Shown: piece after piece, positions 1 through 12,900 of the stretch
Layout: every line of letters starts with the position of its first letter
How positions within the stretch are numbered: the stretch's first letter is position 1
Assembly: GCF_030445035.2 (NCBI RefSeq)
Contig: NC_080680.1
Location: forward strand, 111,936,228-112,000,227
From: Dasypus novemcinctus
Lineage: Eukaryota; Chordata; Mammalia; Cingulata; Dasypodidae
Reading direction: 5' to 3'
Length of the DNA stretch: 64,000 nucleotides
Position numbers and translations under genes: made by a program
The notes under the pieces: model-generated
The model's input: the letters and a program-made list of their open reading frames with translations, nothing else
Told to the model about the DNA's origin: nothing
Database searches by the model: none

Positions 1-393
1 GGACAAGTATTACTCAGAACAAGAACAAAATACAACTTTTTTTTTTTTTCTCACTTTCCCTTTAACATTGATTTGTTGAAATCATACTTAATGGTGAATG
101 TCTAACTGCTTACTTCCTAAGATTAGAAAAAAGGCAAAAATTTCTACTTTTATCACTTCTATTTAACATTATACTAGAGGTCTGAGCCAGTGCAATAAGG
201 CTAGAAAAAGAAAGAAATGGCATACATGTGGAAAGGAAGCAATAAGAGTATCTATTTGCAGATGACATGATCATTATATAGAATATCTTATGGAATGAAC
301 AAAAAAGCTACTAGAGTAAGCAAATTAACAAGTTGGTAGGAAACAAGGTCAATACACAAATGAACTGCATTTCTGTGTATGTTCTGAGTATAG

Positions 394-795
394 TGAGGGG
401 TTGTATACAATGACAGCTTCCCGCCAAACTGAGAAGGTTACGTCAGACCAAAGAATGACTTGAACAGGTCCAGCTTAGAGAGTAAATGAGTGTTTATTAG
501 GGGGCTTACATGAGCTCCTTGTCCTTGGCAGTAAGAGGAGAGATGGCAGTTCCGAGCTTGATCATCCATACCACAGCATGAAGGAAGTCTTTTATAGTAC
601 ATGTCTACATGCAGTCATGAGGGAATGCAGGACTTCTAAAGAATGCAGTGGTACCAGATTTACTGATCAGTCATGAGTCCACAACCAGTTCCCGAGGCTT
701 GCCTTTTGAATATTTAGGAATGGAATATAGCTGTGACTAGAAGGGGCAAGAACTAGAAGGGTTGGAGAAGAAAATCTAAAGTCATATATGCCACA
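394..795 (-). mobile_element. Solo-LTR-like insertion in L1
   Basis: A 402-bp block splits the L1 sequence. It begins TGAGGGG and ends CCACA, so it has TG...CA ends. The flanks gtatag and gtatgc are an imperfect 6-bp duplication. On the minus strand it has an AATAAA (ttattaggggg on +, about 493-503), suggesting that orientation. The family is not recognised. Confidence 0.5.
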
Positions 796-859
796 GTATG
801 CTAGCAAAAATTACTAAAAACAATAAACTTTACAGTAGCATCAAAAATATAAAACAGAG

Positions 860-1246
860 GGAAACGGACTTTGGCCCAGTGGTTAGGGCGTCCGTCTACC
901 ATATGGGAGGTCGGCGGTTCAAACCCCGGCCTCCTTGACCCGTGTGGAGCTGGCCATGCGCAGTGCTGATGCGCACAAGGAGTGCCGTGCCACGCAAGGG
1001 TGTCCCCCGCGTGGGGGAGCCCCACGCGCAAGGAGTGCGCCCATGAGGAAAGCCGCCCAGCTCGAAAAGAAAGAGCAGCCTGCCCAGGAATGGCACCGCC
1101 CACACTTCCCGTGACGCTGACGACAACAGAATCGGACAAAGAAACAAGACGCAGCAAACAGACACCAAGAACAGACAAACGGGGGGGGGGGGGGGGGGGG
1201 AGGAATTAAATAAATAAATAAATCTTTTAAAAAAAAATATATATAT
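860..1246 (+). mobile_element. DAS-SINE with 13-bp TSD and 20-G run
   Basis: A tRNA-like head (cccagtggttagggcgtc, B box ggttcaaacccc) is followed by a GC-rich body, G20 at 1181-1200 and a tail of AAATAAATAAATAAATCTTTT. The 13-bp target-site duplication atataaaacagag occurs at 847-859 and 1247-1259. It is inserted into the L1. Confidence 0.93.
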
Positions 1247-3689
1247 ATATAAAACAGAGATAAATTTAAAAAAATATGTCTGAGACTCATACACTGAAAA
1301 CTATAAAACACTACTGAGTAGAATAAAAGAAGACCTAAATAAATGGAGAAATATCCCATATTCAAGCATTGGAATACTAAATATTGTTAAGATATTAATT
1401 ATGCCCAAATTAATCTGTAGATTAGATTCCAACCAAAATCTCAACAAGATTTGTATAGAAAGTAACATTGATATTAAAATTTCTATGGAAATACACAGGA
1501 CCTAGAATAGCTAAAGTAATTTTGAAAAAGAATGAAGTTGTAGTATTCACACTCTCTTGATTTCAAGACTTATTATAAAGGTACAGCAGTCAAGACAGTG
1601 TGTCATCTGCATAAGGATAGGCATAGATCAATAGAATAGAAGAGAGTGTCCAGAAATAAACACACATATATGATCAATTGATTCTGAACAAAGGTGAAGT
1701 TGTACAGTTGTACAGTTTTGTACAGTTGGGGAAAGGATAGTGTTTTCAACAAATGGTACTGGAACAATTAAATATCTGTATGAGAAAAATGAACTACAAA
1801 AGAAAAACATGGTAAAATGGACTTGATCAAAATAAAAAAATATATATTCTCCAAATTACAACATTAAGGAAATGAAAAGGCAAACCATAGACTGAGAGAA
1901 AATATTTGCAAAATATGTATTTGACAACAGAGTAGTGTAGAACATATAAGACTTTTACAACTGAATAATAAGACATCCCAATTTAAAAACAGGAAAAGAA
2001 TTTGAATACTTAAGATATATAAATGGCCAATGAACAAGTGAAAAGATGTTCAACATCAATAATCATTAGAGAAATATAAATTAAAACTACAATGTGATAC
2101 TATTACATATCCACTAGAATAGTTTAAAAATGAAAAAGACTGAAATGAATTGTGGATGATGTGGAACAACTGGAACACTGCTGGTAATTAAATGGTATAA
2201 TCTTTTCAGAAAACATCAGTAGTTTCTTATAAACTTATACCTACATTGACCATATGACCCATCACACTTATGTATCCACCCAAGACAAATGAAAACATAC
2301 ACCCAGAAAGACTTGAACTCAAATGTTCATAGCAGCATTGTTCATAATAACCCAAACTGGAAACAATCTAAATTTCCATCACCAGTATAATTGATGAATA
2401 AGTTTTGGTATAACAATACAAATTCTACTCAGCAATAAAAAGGAAAAATACTTATACACACAACAATATGGATGAATTGCTATAATTTTAGCCTGAGTGA
2501 AAGAGAGGAGATAGGAAAGATATTATACTCCATGATTCCATTTACAGGAAATTCTAGAAAAGGCAAAAGTAATCTATCATGACAAAAATCAGATCACTGA
2601 GTGCCTAGGGTCAGAGGTTGGGGGGGTATTAAAAAGAGGCATGGGAGAGTTTTTTGAGGTAATGGTAATGTTCTAAATATCTACTATATGGCCCTTTACA
2701 GGTAAAGTTTGCCAATCCCTCCTTTAAGTCACAATCTCAGTTCAAAAGTCAGAATGTTCATTCCACTATATTGACTATTTCAGTCCTCCAGTTGTAGACT
2801 TCTCCCCTCTTCTTCACCCCTCTATCCCCACCTAGGGCTCTTGGGGAAGGTGTGATTGTCGTCCCTTTTTCGCTTCCTTCCTCCCATTCCCTCTTTATCT
2901 AGTTGTAGGTTATGGTGCCAAGGGAAGAGAGGAAGCGGGAGAGGTGGTAAGTTCTTAATGGCCAATGTCCCTGTAAGATGGCTGTGGACCCAGCAGATGG
3001 TGAAAGTTCACTTCCCCTCTCATGGATTCTTTACTGGGTTTCTTCAGAGGCTCTCCTCTTGGGTTCCTTCTCTAAACTCCATATCCCCTTGCTCCCTCCA
3101 CCGTTCCATCTGGAGGTATGCTCGGGGTGGGACCCACAGAGAGCACTCCACCAGCTCTCCAAACCATTCTTTGTCATGAAACCTCTCTTCTCCCTTACCT
3201 CCAATTTCTTATATAATTCTTTTATGATTTTGAAGAGGGTCAGGGCTCAAGACCATGAAATTGGGTTTTGGATGTTTCTTTGATAACCTGTATATATGCT
3301 GTTCCGTTCACATCTTGATCCCCTTATTGAAACCCCCATTTTAATATCCTATTACACATAGAAAGACAGGGTTTCGTGGTTTTAAAAAAGCCTACCCATT
3401 TTTCCAGCCTATTCAACTTTAATGATTGTTAAAGCCTTGACTAAGTAGAGCACAAACTCCTTATTAATTATTTTTATCATGGGTGTTGATGATGCTTTAT
3501 TTTCCTTACTTCTTATACTGGGTATAACAATAGCAACCTGGAAGAATTTTTATAAGGATTAAGGGGGAAAATATATATATACAGCTGCTGTCTGCACATT
3601 GCACAGAATAGCACTTTACTAAATGTTTGTTCTCACTTCCTCCCTTAGGGTTATTAATGTGTAGTCTCCAGAACCATTTGTAAATTTTA

Positions 3690-3790
3690 CATGACCTTGG
3701 CAAGTTGCTCAGTCTCTATGGACTTGTTTTATAGTCTGTAAAATAAAGGACTGGCACGAGATACTAAGGCCCTGATGATTTTAAAAGATA
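3690..3790 (+). repeat. MIR-like fragment
   Basis: The stretch catgaccttggcaagttgc and the following gtctgtaaaataaaggactgg resemble the MIR core and 3' region. Diverged; call by eye. Confidence 0.4.
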
Positions 3791-3894
3791 TTTTCGATTC
3801 TTCTGTGGCATGCTTTTGAAGTTATGGTATCAATGCAAACAAGATTGTTATGTGTTTAGGATGTTAAATTTAAGCCACTTTTTAACCACAAAGA

Positions 3895-4209
3895 AAATGT
3901 CAGAGACTATGCAAACAAATAGAGGTAGAAAATAGAGTACAAGTTACCAGGGGTGAGGGAGAGGGACGATGGGGAGTTAATGCAAAATGAGTATATGGTT
4001 TCTGTTTGGGGTAAGGAAAAGTTCTAGTAATGGATGGTAGTGAGAATACTCCAAAATTATGGATGCGTTCAATTCCACTGAACAGTATGCTTAGGAGGAG
4101 GTGGGGTGGAAATTCCCATATCTGTTGCATATATGTTTCTGCAATTAAAAAACAAAAAAGAGAAACTGAAGAGATAATGATAATTAAATGAAATACATAA
4201 TACAGAATA
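3895..4209 (+). mobile_element. L1 3' UTR fragment
   Basis: Sequence typical of old L1 3' ends (gttaccaggggtgagggag, ggtttctgtttggggtaa, aatggatggtagtgag). A DAS-SINE lies directly after it. Confidence 0.5.
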
Positions 4210-4622
4210 GGGAAGCAGACTTGGCCCAGTGGTTAAAGCGTCCGTCTACCACATGGGAGGTTGGCGGTTCAAACCCCGGGCCTTCTTGACCTGTGTGGAG
4301 CTGGCCCATGTGCAGTGCTGATGCGTGCAAGGAGTGCCCTGCCACGCAGGGGTGTCCCCGCATAGGGGAGCCCCACATGCAAGGAATGTGCCCCGTAAGG
4401 AGAGCCGCCCAGCGCGAAAGAAAGTGCAGCCTGCCAAAAAATGGCGCCGCACACACGGACAGCTGACACAACAAGATGACGCAACAAAAAGAAACACAGA
4501 TTCCCGTGCCGCTGACAATAGAAGCGGACAAAGACATTGCAGCAAATAGACACAGAGAACAGACAACTGGGGCGGGGGCAAGGGGGAGAAGGGGAGAGAA
4601 ATAAATAAATCTTTAAAAAAAA
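4210..4622 (+). mobile_element. DAS-SINE
   Basis: Full-length DAS-SINE from ggaagcagacttggcccag to AAATAAATAAATCTTTAAA. The B box ggttcaaacccc is intact. No clear target-site duplication was found. Confidence 0.9.
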
Positions 4623-5035
4623 ACACAACACTGGATAGGATCTAAGAATGGAGGAGAAAGGCTCAAAAGGACATTATGGAGATATAGGAAAAATTAGAGT
4701 ACAGAATGTAAGCTTTATATCAACATGAAATTTAAAAAATTTTATAACTACATTTAGGATGATTACATAAGTGAATATACTTCTTCATAGGAAATATACA
4801 TTGGAAATATTATGTGTTCAAAGAATATGATGTATGCAACCTGCTCTCAAATGTTCAGGAAATAGGTATATGATAGAATGATATGACAAAGGCATCAAAA
4901 TGTTGAAATTGGTGGATTTGGGTATCACTGGGGTGGGGATATGTTGGAATTTTCTGTATGGGGTTTGTTTTCTTTTTCCAACTGTCCTGTAAGTTTGATA
5001 TTATTTCAAAATAAAAAGTTAAAAAATGCTGATAG
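4623..5035 (+). mobile_element. Probable L1 3' end fragment
   Basis: Ends in ttatttcaaaataaaaagtt, the classic L1 3' terminus followed by A-rich sequence. The part before it is diverged. Confidence 0.4.
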
Positions 5036-5411
5036 AAATATAGAAAAAGTTTTCTTGGAAAAAAAATTGTGTGGCATTTAGTTTCCAAAGGAAAGTATAT
5101 TTTAATGTCTTTGTTTCTGACTGTAGTTATCCTCACTTGATTGTATGAATGCAGACTACCCTATTGTTAATTTTGCGGAAAGTCCTGCTACCTTTTAAAT
5201 TTGAATTGTTATTGGATTACTTCCAGGAAAAAAATACTTCATTCAAATAGGCATAAATCCTATTTTTTTTAGGAAAATATTATTTAAAATGATATCTTTC
5301 TGGAGAACTCCCAGATAATCTGTCAACATCATTAATTTTTTTAAAAGGCAGGATCAGGAGAAGAAAAGACTTTGGAGATAATAGTGCTTAAAGATATCCA
5401 GTGAGAGTGAG

Positions 5412-6017
5412 TGTATTAGTCAACCAAAAGGGTGCTGATGCAAAATACCAGAAATCTGTTGGCTTTCATAAAGGGTATTTATTTGAGGTAGAAACTTACC
5501 AGGTCAAAAAAAGCATAAGTTACTTCCCTCACCAAAGTCTCTTGCCACGTATTGTAGCAAGATGGCTGTCGACGTCTGTAAGGGTTTAGGCTTCTTGTGT
5601 TCCTCTCTTCATGGGGCTGTTTCTCTGTGGGCTCAGCTGCTCTTTCCACAAGGCCAGCTGTTGATTATCAGGCAAATGGCTCATCTCTCTTCCCAGGGCC
5701 TCTGCTGTGTCTAATGGAGCCTTCTCTCCTTCCTCACCTATCTGCTTCTCTGTGTGTTTACTTCCCGGGGCTCCCATATCAAAATTCTCACCTCCCTTCT
5801 CTGCAGTGCACTTTCTCTGTGAGTTCCCACCCACCAAGGGGGCGGGGACTCAACGTCCTACAGATGTGGGCCAATCAAAGCCTTGATCATTATTAAATCA
5901 AGTAAAAGTGAAACCTCTGAATCCAATATTATCTGCTATGCCCAGAGGAACAAACCAGTTTATAAATACAATCCAATATCTATTTTTGGAATTCATAAAA
6001 CAATATCAACTGCTACA
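5412..6017 (-). mobile_element. ERVL-like solo LTR (family A, copy 1)
   Basis: A 606-bp block reads TGTATTAGTC at the left and CTGCTACA at the right. On the minus strand it is TGTAGCAGTTGAT...GACTAATACA, the terminal pattern of ERVL/MaLR LTRs. The flanks gtgag and gggag are a 5-bp duplication with one mismatch. Other copies are at 21593, 29143, 31896 and 34988. Confidence 0.8.
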
Positions 6018-6780
6018 GGGAGCCATGTTTAAAATCCCTTCCACCTAAAGTCAAATAAAACTTGACGTTTTTGTTACGCTTTTATCTATTGTTTCTATTG
6101 AGACACAATTTGTTCATAGGGCTCATTTTCTTCCTTTAGAAAGCAAAGTTCTAGGCAACAACTATAGACCAACTATAACCCCCTCCCCTGTGTCCTATTC
6201 ATCATGTACATCCAGCCTCTGGCACGGTGTCTGGCATGATGGAGCTGTTTAATAAACTTCTGTGGAATACCCAATTGACTGACTCTCACACTGACACTTT
6301 TTCAAAAAGTTTGTAAAAATTGGCTCTTACTTCTGAATTACTGTATGATTTTTCTCTTAGCCTTCTGAATACCATACTCTACCTCTGTGCCTTTCCTTGC
6401 TAACCAAAAGAGTAGTGGGAGCAGTTCTTTGGTTTTTTTTACTAAGAGGGAAGCTGTGTGGGAAGAAGCTGGTTGGCAGCAGGATGAAAACGAGACAAGG
6501 CCACTTTGCTACTGGACGATCAGTTTATCTACAGACTTCATTTCTGCTCACCCGGGAGGATTCAAAGATGATTAGACATCACCCCAGCCTTTGGAAGAAC
6601 TCACAAGCTCCCTAGCTTCTACTGTTATCACAGGGAATGCACACTTTCCCCTGAATGGGTCAAGTAGGACTGCTTTGAGGTTTCTACTCTTTAGTTTTAA
6701 AATTGCTTATGAGATGCTTGTTCACAAAACCTTAATGTTGTTTTTGTTCCTTCATCACTATTCACCCTCCTTCTCTGCAG

Positions 6781-6939
6781 CTTCATAGTTCAGCAGCACA
6801 GCAGGCAGCAGATCTGTTGAAATACCATGCTGACCATGTGGCTTTAAAAGCATTAAAACTTACAGGAGGAGAAGGAAATTTAGAAGCTTTGGCTGAATAT
6901 GCCTGTAAACTCTCTGAACAGAAAGAGCAGCTTGTCGAG
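6781..6939 (+). CDS. CTNNAL1: CTNNAL1 coding exon (first in window), 53 codons
   Basis: The acceptor is ttctctgcag ending at 6780 and the donor is GAG|gtgagt. It is phase 0 at both ends. It reads [20 protein letters not shown] and continues to [13 protein letters not shown]. The human exon as recalled starts [16 protein letters not shown], so the first dozen residues vary and the rest is nearly identical. The next exon upstream (human ...HSLNELKKE) is not in the window. Confidence 0.96.
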
Positions 6940-9900
6940 GTGAGTAATAGTTTTGCTCGCTACAGAAAGTGTGATTTAATGATAGCTGTATTATCATGAG
7001 GGAATATTAACAAGAATATAGTTTTTGGTTAATTTACCTCATTTGAATGTTTTCTGTCTCTTTCCTTTAGTATATCTGTGCTGTTCTTACAGCAATCTGG
7101 CCTCTTAAACAAAATGAAAAAACCCCAGAACCCGAAAGTATTCTTCTTAATCTTCTTTTTCTTATCCTCTCAGAGAGATTAGACCTTGGAGTAGAGCACT
7201 GGGGTACATTGTATGACTTTGTTTCTGTTTGAATAAGTCAGAGTCTCAGGGAGAAAGAGAGGGCACACTCTAATTAGGATAATTTAGGGAAGGTTTAATA
7301 AAGAAGCTATTTGCAAATGCATAGGCAGCGTGTAAGGCAACCATGAGTGAGAGTCAAGTAACTGGAGCTAGCAGAGCTGGACCACCCAGAGACCCAAACT
7401 GATAGGAGCAGCAAGTGGTTAATGGAGCTGGAACAGAGAGAGCTTTTCAGAGGGGGCCACCTAGAGAGGCAGTGATTTTAGGGCCAGGTATACAGGCAGC
7501 CCAAGGTGACCCTGTGGGGAAGGAGCAGGGGAGCAATGTCCTTTCTCTCCTCCTTTCTGCTCATCTGTTGTCTAGGCTTCCCCCTGTGGACCACAAAAAG
7601 GAGGGAGTGGACACGGAGGGATGAAGAGAACACATCCAGCACACCCTTCTCTGAACCTCTCCTGTTCTGCCCAGATCTCTGTTATGTATTACTGGCGCTT
7701 AATCTTTCAGGCCTACCACTTTAATTTTAATTCCACTGTGGCTTATTAATTGATATTCTAAGCATTCTACTTACTGAAAATGCCAGACATCTACTAGTTA
7801 AAAAAAAAAAAAAAAGGCAACCCATGTATTAACATACTGAATGTGTATGAGGTGTATCCTAGCCAACATAGATAGAAATGCACAGATATGAACCATCCAG
7901 CTTTCGTCATATTATCTAATATAGCCTGCTCACAGAACTCAAAGACTCATGGTTAGAAGGAGCTGTGTAGACCAACTGGACTAGCTTCTTCTCCTTTACT
8001 TCCTTACATAGCAGCCTGAAAACTGCCAGGGAGCATTCTTAAAATGACTGTAGGTACATCTCCTTTATTTAATAGATTTCATGCTATTGTGTTTATAAAC
8101 CAAATATTGTGACTAATGGGAAACTTGCTAATTATAGGAATCTTGCAGCAAATCTTTTTAAAAGTGAGCAAAAAATACCTCTAATTTTCTGTTTTAAGTC
8201 TTAAGATTTTCAATAAATTTCTCTGATGTAGGCTTTCATCAGTCTGCCTCATCCAGGTTTATCTTCAGTGAAACATATGCTTAAATGACCCTGAGGGAAG
8301 TGTTATTTCTTGATAGAATGAATGTGTAGCTTATAGTGACTCTGGCGTAGTTGTGAGACTTTGGTTAAGTCGCGTCTCCAAACCAACTTTCTTGATATAT
8401 AAAATATTTGGGTGCAACTTCATCCTTTCGGAGATTCCTTCTGGTTCTAATATTCTGTGACCACCTTGCTGCGATTGGGTCAGCAATAAAACAATATACT
8501 GTGCCCTTGTTCACCCCTGCTTCGTTGCTAGAAAATCTGTGGTGACCAGTAGTTTAATCATCTTTTCAGCAATGTACACATTTATCTGTAGAGGGTTTCA
8601 TACATTTTATCTATATAGTTTTATTTTTTTCATCATTAATAAAATGATGCATGTTGTAAAGAATGAGAATATGGACGTTATACTATAGAAATGTTTTCTC
8701 ACAGACCTGTCGATTATTGCGACATGTATCTGGGACAGAACCTCTTGAAATAACCTGTGTCCATGCAGAGGAGACATTTCAGGTGACTGGCCAACAGGTA
8801 TGATAACAGCAGATTATTCCTTCTATATTCTGTCTTGTCTGAGTGCCATAAAAAATTATGTGGAAGACGTAAATGGTTCTGCCTAACTAGAGGCCAAATC
8901 TCTGGAGAGAAACAGAGATAAAGGAATTTCGTTGGTAGTTTGCCAGACGTGGCTGACATTCCATTGGATTAGGGGATCAGCTGCCAAACTGCAAATTAGG
9001 CCATTTAATTGATTCCCTGGTCTATTTCTAGTTTAATGAAGTGATTTATAGTGATGGTTGTTATAGCACTTTTGGAAAGTGATTTATCATATTTAACAAG
9101 CCGTAAAAATATTCACATTTTGATGCAGTAATTCCTAAGGACATAGGGAGATAAAAATAATTTTGAAAAGATGTTCATTACATTATTTATAATGAGCTGT
9201 ATTTAGGAGCAAAATCAGGCAAATAATGTATTATGACTTTAAAATAATAATTATCATAACCAGAAATAACATGGAAAAATACTGTGCTAAAATGTTAAGT
9301 AAAAAAGGCATGGGAAACGGACTTGGCCCAGTGGTTAGGGCGTCCGTCTACCACATGGGAGGTCCGCGGTTCAAAACCCCGGGCCTCCTTGACCCGTGTG
9401 GAGCTGGCCCATGCGCAGTGCTGATGCGCGCAAGGAGTGCCCTGCCACGCAGGGGTGTCCCCCGCGTAGGGGAGCCCCATGCGCAAGGAGTGCGCCCGTA
9501 AGGAGAGCCGCCCAGCGCGAAAGAAAGTGCAGCCTGCCCAGGAATGGCGCCACACACACTTCCCCCTGCCGCTGACGACAACAGAAGCGGACAAAGAAAC
9601 AAGACGCGATTGGGGGGGGGGGGGGGGTTAAATAAATAAATCTTTAAAAAAAAAAAAAAAGGCATGATACAAAATTTGTGTGTATACTATCATTGCTACT
9701 ATATAAAATGTATATACATGTGAAAATGACTGTGTGGGAAAATGCAGCAATAAAAGTTCTTGTGTTCATTTGGAAGGATTGTGAGTGCTTTTTCTGAATT
9801 TTCTATCTATTACTTTGTCTTTATAATTTTCGGAAGTCTTTTAAAAGTGATATTCCCTTTTTTTTTTTAAACTTATTTATTTCCCCCCTTGCGGCTTGCT

Positions 9901-12900
9901 TGCTGTCTGCTCTCTGTGTCCGTTTGCTATGCGTGCTTCTGTGTCCACTTACCTCTCTTTGTGGTGTGGTCTTGCTGCTCCGGCTCTGCATGGGCGTGGG
10001 CTGTCAGCTCTCCGTGAGTGCGGGCCAGCTTGCCTTCAAAAGGAGGCCTGGGACATCAACCCAGGGCTTCCCATATGGTAGACAGGAGCCCAATTGATAG
10101 TGCTACAGCCACTCCCCAGTGACATTCCTTTTAATACTGTCACTGTCAAGTTGACTAAGGAGAAAATTGAATGACAGTCCTCCTTTCCTTTCTGGTCTAG
10201 GCTCTAAAATACAGTTTACGAGGTATCCATGTTCCATTATTATGATCAGCTGGGAAGGGAAGGGACTTACTCCTAAACTGCAATATCGAATGGTAGGTGT
10301 TGAGCCCTGGATCTTTGACTGATAGACGAGCACAGTGACAGTGTCTTTGAGACAGCGGTGATGGTGTGTGCCCTCTAGCAGAACCACACTGGATGTTGGA
10401 GGGATGACTCATATTCCCCTGTAGAGAGCAGTGCCAGAGGCTTATCACAAAAGCAGGAACTCTGAGTGAACCTCAGCGATGATCCTCTGTTGAGCACTTT
10501 ATTATAATGAAAGAAACTTACTTTATTGGGAGAAACCAACCCATCGGTATTTCTTGGGGAGTGGATGTGGCTCAAGCAGTTAAGTGTCTGCCTCCCATAT
10601 GGGAGGTCTCGGGTTTGTTCCCCAGTCCCTCCTAAAAACAAAACAAAAGAACAAACAATAAGCAAACAAATGGAAAAACCCACTCAGGGGAGCTGATGTG
10701 GCTCAGTGGTTGAGTGCCAGCTTCCTGCATATGAGGTCCTGCATACGAGGTCCCGGTTTCAATCCCCGGCTCTGGTACCTCAAAAAAAAATTTTCTTATC
10801 CACATAGGAGTTGCCCTACTTGCCTGGGCTATGCATGTATTTCATTGGAACTGGAGGGTTTGACTCTCTGGCCATATGCAATCACTCTGTTCTTATTCTC
10901 AGGCCTCACCTCCTATGTGGTCACAATTCTTGGCTTACTGTTTTTATTGCAGCAGATATATTAGGAATAGCCATATTTTCTTCCGCAGACAGTGATAGAG
11001 TCTGTTGTCAACTTCCATAACTTAAGAAGCTTTTTCTATTCTCATAGCCTTAGGTTTTACTCCTAGTGTTTATCCTCTGTCTCACAGACAAATAAGTTAA
11101 GGAAATAGAGCATCCCTGAGTGCTAATTTATACTTGTTTCTGTATATCTCTGCTTTAGCAATATCATTTTTGTATTTCCTTTAAAATGTTAGATCCTCTC
11201 CAGGGCACATGTGAACAGTTGGTGCACTGGACAAAGGCCCCTGGCCGAGAGGGCGGCAGCGCTGGAATCTAGCCGGTACTCTACCGGCAAGCCATGCTCC
11301 CCTTCCCTGAGGAGAGGAGCCTTGTTCTTGCAGAGCTGCATTTGCTTATCAGCCCTGTGCCTATGGGACTGTGCCCACCCAGGATGGGCACCTGGTTTTA
11401 ATTCCCCCAAAGGGACGATATAGGCCAGCATGGCTTTAATCTTGTCAATCTTCTGAAAGCTCTGCAGTGACTTCCTCTCTCATTCAGAGTTAAGTCCCTT
11501 CCTTTCCATGGCTTTCTCTTGCTCACACCAGTCCAGCCATACTGACTGTATTAGTCAGGGTTCTTTTGGGAAACAGACTCAAGAGGAGATATCTGTAAAT
11601 AGTATGAGATTTATAAGATTCTCTCATGTGACCATGGGGATGCACAAGTCCATGTTCTGCAGGGAGGCGACAAACCAGGGGCTCCAAGGAAAGTCCATCG
11701 AAGGTTCTTGATGAGTTTCTGGGAGATGTTGGCTGTCCAGATATGAGCTGGGGAATTCTCTCTGAATGCTGAAATCACTTCCCCTTTTAAGGTGTTCAAC
11801 TGATTGGATAGAGCGTCTTTCATTGCTGATGGCAGTCTCCCTGGTGGATGTAGATATAATCAGCCATCTATGCAGTAAATTCATTGATGAGTAAAGCCCA
11901 TAATTGTCCTTGTATTAGTTAGCCCAGTGCTTGCTTGACCAAACAACTGCACACCATTACCTGGCTGAGTTGACACATTAGCCTAACCATCACACTGACA
12001 TACTTGCTCGTCCTCAAACACACTAGAAATGCTCCCACCTCAACCCAGACCACCTCCCTGGATTCCCCCATGGCTTCCTCACCTCCTTCAGTGCTTTGTT
12101 CACATGCCCCCTTTTCGGTGACCACCTAATGCTCTCTATCCCCTGACCCTTTATTTTTGTACGTATCATTTATCACCTTCTAAAATATCTAGTAGTTTAA
12201 CTTATATTTTTAAATTGTCTTTCTCCTCCCATGATAATGTGAACCCCATGAGGAAAGGGAAATTTACCTTTCTCATTCACACCTGTTTCCTCAGCTGCAC
12301 CTGGAACATTTATTTCTCTAATAGTACTAGTCATAATTTATAATTATTTTAATTGTAAGCTTGTTTATTGTTTCTAATTTCCACTAGAGTGTAAACTCCA
12401 TAGTAAAGGGTTTTTACCTTTTTCTTTTTTCTTTTTAACGTTTTTACCTTCTTTACTTTATCCCAGTACCTACTATAGTTTGGGTATATGGTGGGTATAT
12501 TAATATCAATTAATATTTTTTGATAGTTTGATGTAATATCCCCAATCTGTGAATCCTAGAAATTAGACAGAGTTAATACCTGTTGTCAGGAATCGGAGGT
12601 GAAAAGTAGGGTAAAGAAAAGGAGTATTATGCACCTATCAAAACTGGTCTACTGATTCCTGGCTCCTGGCTGCTGGATCCTTTTTTGTGTTTTATTTAAT
12701 GTGCAACCAGGAAATTTCAGTAGGTTTTATTTGGTTGATGGGTTAGTGGGAGCTAAAACATAATTCCTATTGAATGTCAGATCAGGAGGTATTTAAAGAT
12801 TCAGCTCAGCCATCCATTTTCTGCCGCTATTACAAATAACATCAGTCAAGATCTTTGTGTTAGAGAGTGACTATTACATAAAATTATTAATTGATTAATT

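Larger units (their letters stand above)
70..2690 (+). mobile_element. L1 LINE, ORF2 3' part and 3' UTR, interrupted twice
   Basis: Decayed L1 ORF2 is recognisable from typical DNA such as tttgcagatgacatgatc (266-) and the frame-broken reverse-transcriptase C-terminal region, running into an L1 3' UTR. An LTR-like element (394-795) and a DAS-SINE (860-1246) interrupt it. No frame is intact. It lies sense to CTNNAL1. Confidence 0.8.
6940..8704. other. CTNNAL1 intron (1.8 kb)
   Basis: Unique-looking AT-rich sequence apart from the repeat candidate at 7230-7720, an A run at 7801-7816 and a MIR-like piece near 8330-8460. No further gene seen. Confidence 0.5.

Noticed and set aside
9312-9400. A true tRNA gene (A and B boxes present)
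   Set aside because: The tRNA-like head is part of a SINE with a long non-tRNA body and tail, and no cloverleaf-length gene ends there.
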